A stretch of DNA of 35,432 nt, taken from Pirellulaceae bacterium (GTDB lineage Bacteria; Planctomycetota; Planctomycetia; Pirellulales; Pirellulaceae). This document shows positions 33,884-35,432 of this stretch, in pieces. The notes beneath the pieces are model-generated. The model was given only the letters and a program-made list of their open reading frames with translations. It did not search any database and had not been told where the DNA came from. A program made the position numbers and the translations under genes. Location: the NCBI GenBank assembly GCA_016784735.1, contig JADHUC010000099.1:1-35432 (forward strand), in the 5' to 3' direction. The stretch's first letter is position 1; each line of letters starts with the position of its first letter.

Positions 33884-34273
33884 CTATGTAGACTGCCCCA
33901 CAGCCAGAGCGTACGCCGTGGCGTGACTTCGGCAGTGGGAGATGCTGATGAGGATTTCGTCGATCCCTAGACGTTGACTGACCTCCAGCGCGCCGCCTTC
34001 CAGCGTGATGTGCGGCTTGCCGCCTATTTCGTTGCGTACTTCGATGTCGCGCCAGCGAATGCCGCGCGCCCACCCGGTGCCTAGAGCTTTCAAGACGGCT
34101 TCTTTGGCCGCCCAGCGACCGGCGTAGTGCTGCGTGGCGGCTTTGCGGGCGCTGCAATAGCCGATTTCGTGTTCGGTGTACACTCGATTGAGAAACAACT
34201 CGCCGTGGCGTTCGATCATCTGCGCGATTCGTAGCGTCTCGACGATGTCAGTGCCAATGCCAATCACGTTCAT
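33884..34273 (-). CDS. acpS: Holo-[acyl-carrier-protein] synthase
   Basis: A 129-aa phosphopantetheinyl transferase that moves 4'-phosphopantetheine from CoA to the serine of apo-ACP, activating fatty acid synthesis; cytoplasmic trimer. Motifs: GIGTDIVE with metal-binding Asp9 near the N-terminus, and GRWAAKEAVLKALGTG with Glu58, followed by ISISHCRSHATAYAL near the C-terminus. Length is normal for AcpS. The start at 34273 is preferred over the ATG 21 nt upstream because it overlaps the trpS stop as ATGA, with AAGG about 7 nt upstream. It is the last gene of the pyrD-trpS-acpS run. Confidence 0.93.
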   Translation of the reverse strand: MNVIGIGTDIVETLRIAQMIERHGELFLNRVYTEHEIGYCSARKAATQHYAGRWAAKEAVLKALGTGWARGIRWRDIEVRNEIGGKPHITLEGGALEVSQRLGIDEILISISHCRSHATAYALAVGQST

Positions 34274-35241
34274 GATCGCGCCTTCACCCCACACGCTTCT
34301 TGGGCTCGACGCAGCACTTCGCCCGCCTTGGCGCGGGCCCGCTGTGCACCGTCACCCAGGATATCGCGGACCTTTTCGGGATGAGCGGCCAATTGCTCGC
34401 GCCTCTCGCGGAATTCGGCGAAAAAGCCGTCGGCCGCATCCGCCAACGCCTTCTTGACCTCGCCGTAGCCGAATCCCCCGGCGCGGTACTTGGCGGCCAT
34501 GGTTTCGCGGTCTGCGTCGTCGGCGAACAGCCAATAGAGCTGATACAGATGATCTGTCTCGGGCTCCTTGGGATCCTCCATGGGCCGCGAGTCGGTGACG
34601 ATGCGCATGATCTGCTTGCGCATCGCTTTCGGCGTTTCGAAGATCTCGATGGTGTTCTCGTAGCTTTTCGACATTTTCTCGCCGTCCGTGCCGGGCACTT
34701 TGGCAGACGTCTCGAGTACTTTGGCTCGCGGCATCACGAAGGTCTCGCCGAACTGGTGATTGAAACTGCGAGCCAAATCGCGGGCCACTTCGATGTGCTG
34801 TACCTGGTCTTCGCCCACCGGCACCACGTTCGAATCGTAAGCCAGGATATCTGCAGCCATCAAAACAGGGTACGTGAACAGCCCAGCGTCCGCCGTCACG
34901 CCCTTTGCCTTCTTTTCCTTGAAGGCGTGGCAGCGCTCCAGCAATCCCATCGGAGTTCCGGTCATCAGCAGCCAACACAACTCGGACACTTCCGGCACGT
35001 CGGATTGGACGAATAACGTGGCCCGGTCCGGGTCGAGTCCCAAAGCCAAGAGGTCCATAGCGGCATCCAGCGTATTCTGCCACAAGACGTCGCGATCGCG
35101 CACCGTGGTCAGCGCGTGCAAGTTGGCGATGAAGTAGTACGCTTCGTCTTCGCACTGCAAGTCGATGTACTGGCGAATGGCGCCGAAGTAATTGCCCCAA
35201 TGGAAACGGCCGGTCGGTTGGATTCCCGAGAGTACTCGCAT
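34270..35241 (-). CDS. trpS: Tryptophanyl-tRNA synthetase
   Basis: A 323-aa class I aminoacyl-tRNA synthetase charging tRNA-Trp. The HIGH-type motif is PTGRFHWGN at residues 9-17 (usual form PTG.lHLGN; Trp replaces Leu), with YYFIANLHALTT and LMAADILAYDSNVVPVGEDQVQHIE for Trp/ATP binding. The signature KMSKS is at 189-193 (GEKMSKSYENTI). Length is normal. It begins 18 nt after the pyrD stop and ends overlapping acpS. Confidence 0.96.
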   Translation of the reverse strand: MRVLSGIQPTGRFHWGNYFGAIRQYIDLQCEDEAYYFIANLHALTTVRDRDVLWQNTLDAAMDLLALGLDPDRATLFVQSDVPEVSELCWLLMTGTPMGLLERCHAFKEKKAKGVTADAGLFTYPVLMAADILAYDSNVVPVGEDQVQHIEVARDLARSFNHQFGETFVMPRAKVLETSAKVPGTDGEKMSKSYENTIEIFETPKAMRKQIMRIVTDSRPMEDPKEPETDHLYQLYWLFADDADRETMAAKYRAGGFGYGEVKKALADAADGFFAEFRERREQLAAHPEKVRDILGDGAQRARAKAGEVLRRAQEACGVKARS

Positions 35242-35259
35242 AACGGTAAAGCTACGTCC

Positions 35260-35432
35260 CTACGAATGAGACCCCGCATCGTGGGCGAACGCCGCGGCGT
35301 CGGTTTCAAGTGTGCCAACAATCTCGCTCGCCGACGAAACACCGGCTTCGGCCAGGGCGGTCGGCAGAGCGTCCAATAACTTCATCGTCACCGTCGGGTC
35401 GTAATAGTTCGCGGTTCCGACCTGGATGGCGC
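35260..35432 (-). CDS. pyrD: Dihydroorotate dehydrogenase, C-terminal fragment
   Basis: Only the last 56 codons are visible; the 5' part lies beyond the window. The sequence AIQVGTANYYDPTVTMKLLD followed by LPTALAEAG is the C-terminal end of class 1 dihydroorotate dehydrogenase, where GTANYYDP follows the FMN phosphate-binding Gly and Thr loop. It catalyses dihydroorotate to orotate in pyrimidine synthesis. The tail TLETDAAAFAHDAGSHS is poorly conserved. It reads toward trpS with an 18-nt gap, so the two may share a transcript. Partial but well supported. Confidence 0.82.
   Translation of the reverse strand, partial: AIQVGTANYYDPTVTMKLLDALPTALAEAGVSSASEIVGTLETDAAAFAHDAGSHS

Overview
The window looks like chromosomal DNA of a planctomycete, probably of the Pirellulales type. 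It is GC-rich, packed with very large secreted carbohydrate-active proteins on both strands, and carries planctomycete-style DUF433/DUF5615 pairs, a retropepsin-like protease pair and several intergenic inverted-repeat elements. No SusC/SusD pair, sulfatase, transposase, CRISPR array or tRNA/rRNA gene was recognised. The assignment to this group is inference from gene content.

Layout. 1-1411 (minus) is a CocE/S15-type hydrolase cut by the window edge, and 1570-5574 (minus) is an oversized heparinase II/III-like lyase. 5740-6383 (minus) is a 91-aa protein translationally coupled to a clan AA aspartic protease. 6541-12392 (minus) is a coupled pair, a CBM9-like/toroid protein and a DUF2961 (GH172)-like protein. 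12540-13230 (plus) is a DUF433/DUF5615 toxin-antitoxin pair. 13272-16628 (minus) is a GH38-like mannosidase with an N-terminal lyase-type jelly roll, divergent from a GH106-like rhamnosidase at 17005-19584 (plus). 19668-21770 (minus) is an M3 oligopeptidase. 22052-28631 (plus) holds an alpha/beta hydrolase, two tandem paralogous clan-A glycosidases and a fibronectin-III/beta-helix protein. 28817-30834 (minus) holds a SpoU methyltransferase, a small secreted protein and a membrane protein. 30937-32760 (minus) is a GH29 alpha-L-fucosidase. 33022-33747 (minus) is a second DUF433/DUF5615 pair. 33884-35432 (minus) is the housekeeping run pyrD-trpS-acpS.

How it fits together. Nearly all the large proteins carry N-terminal export signals, so the middle of the window reads as a periplasmic glycan-degradation island: lyase (heparinase fold), exo-glycosidases for mannose-, rhamnose- and fucose-type residues, beta-helix and jelly-roll binding modules, esterase/peptidase-like hydrolases and an oligopeptidase. 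The substrate cannot be named from sequence. A branched deoxysugar-containing polysaccharide or glycoprotein glycan is the natural inference.

The least expected feature is a set of six intergenic inverted-repeat elements in at least five sequence families. In most of them each arm is itself a short hairpin headed by GTAG or GGAG. That is the architecture of REP doublets (REPINs) mobilised by RAYT (TnpA-REP) proteins, although no RAYT gene lies in the window. They sit in 5' leaders, between paralogues and between convergent genes. Several genes have a first in-frame ATG well upstream of the real start; starts were chosen from Shine-Dalgarno sequences, ATGA overlaps and signal peptides.
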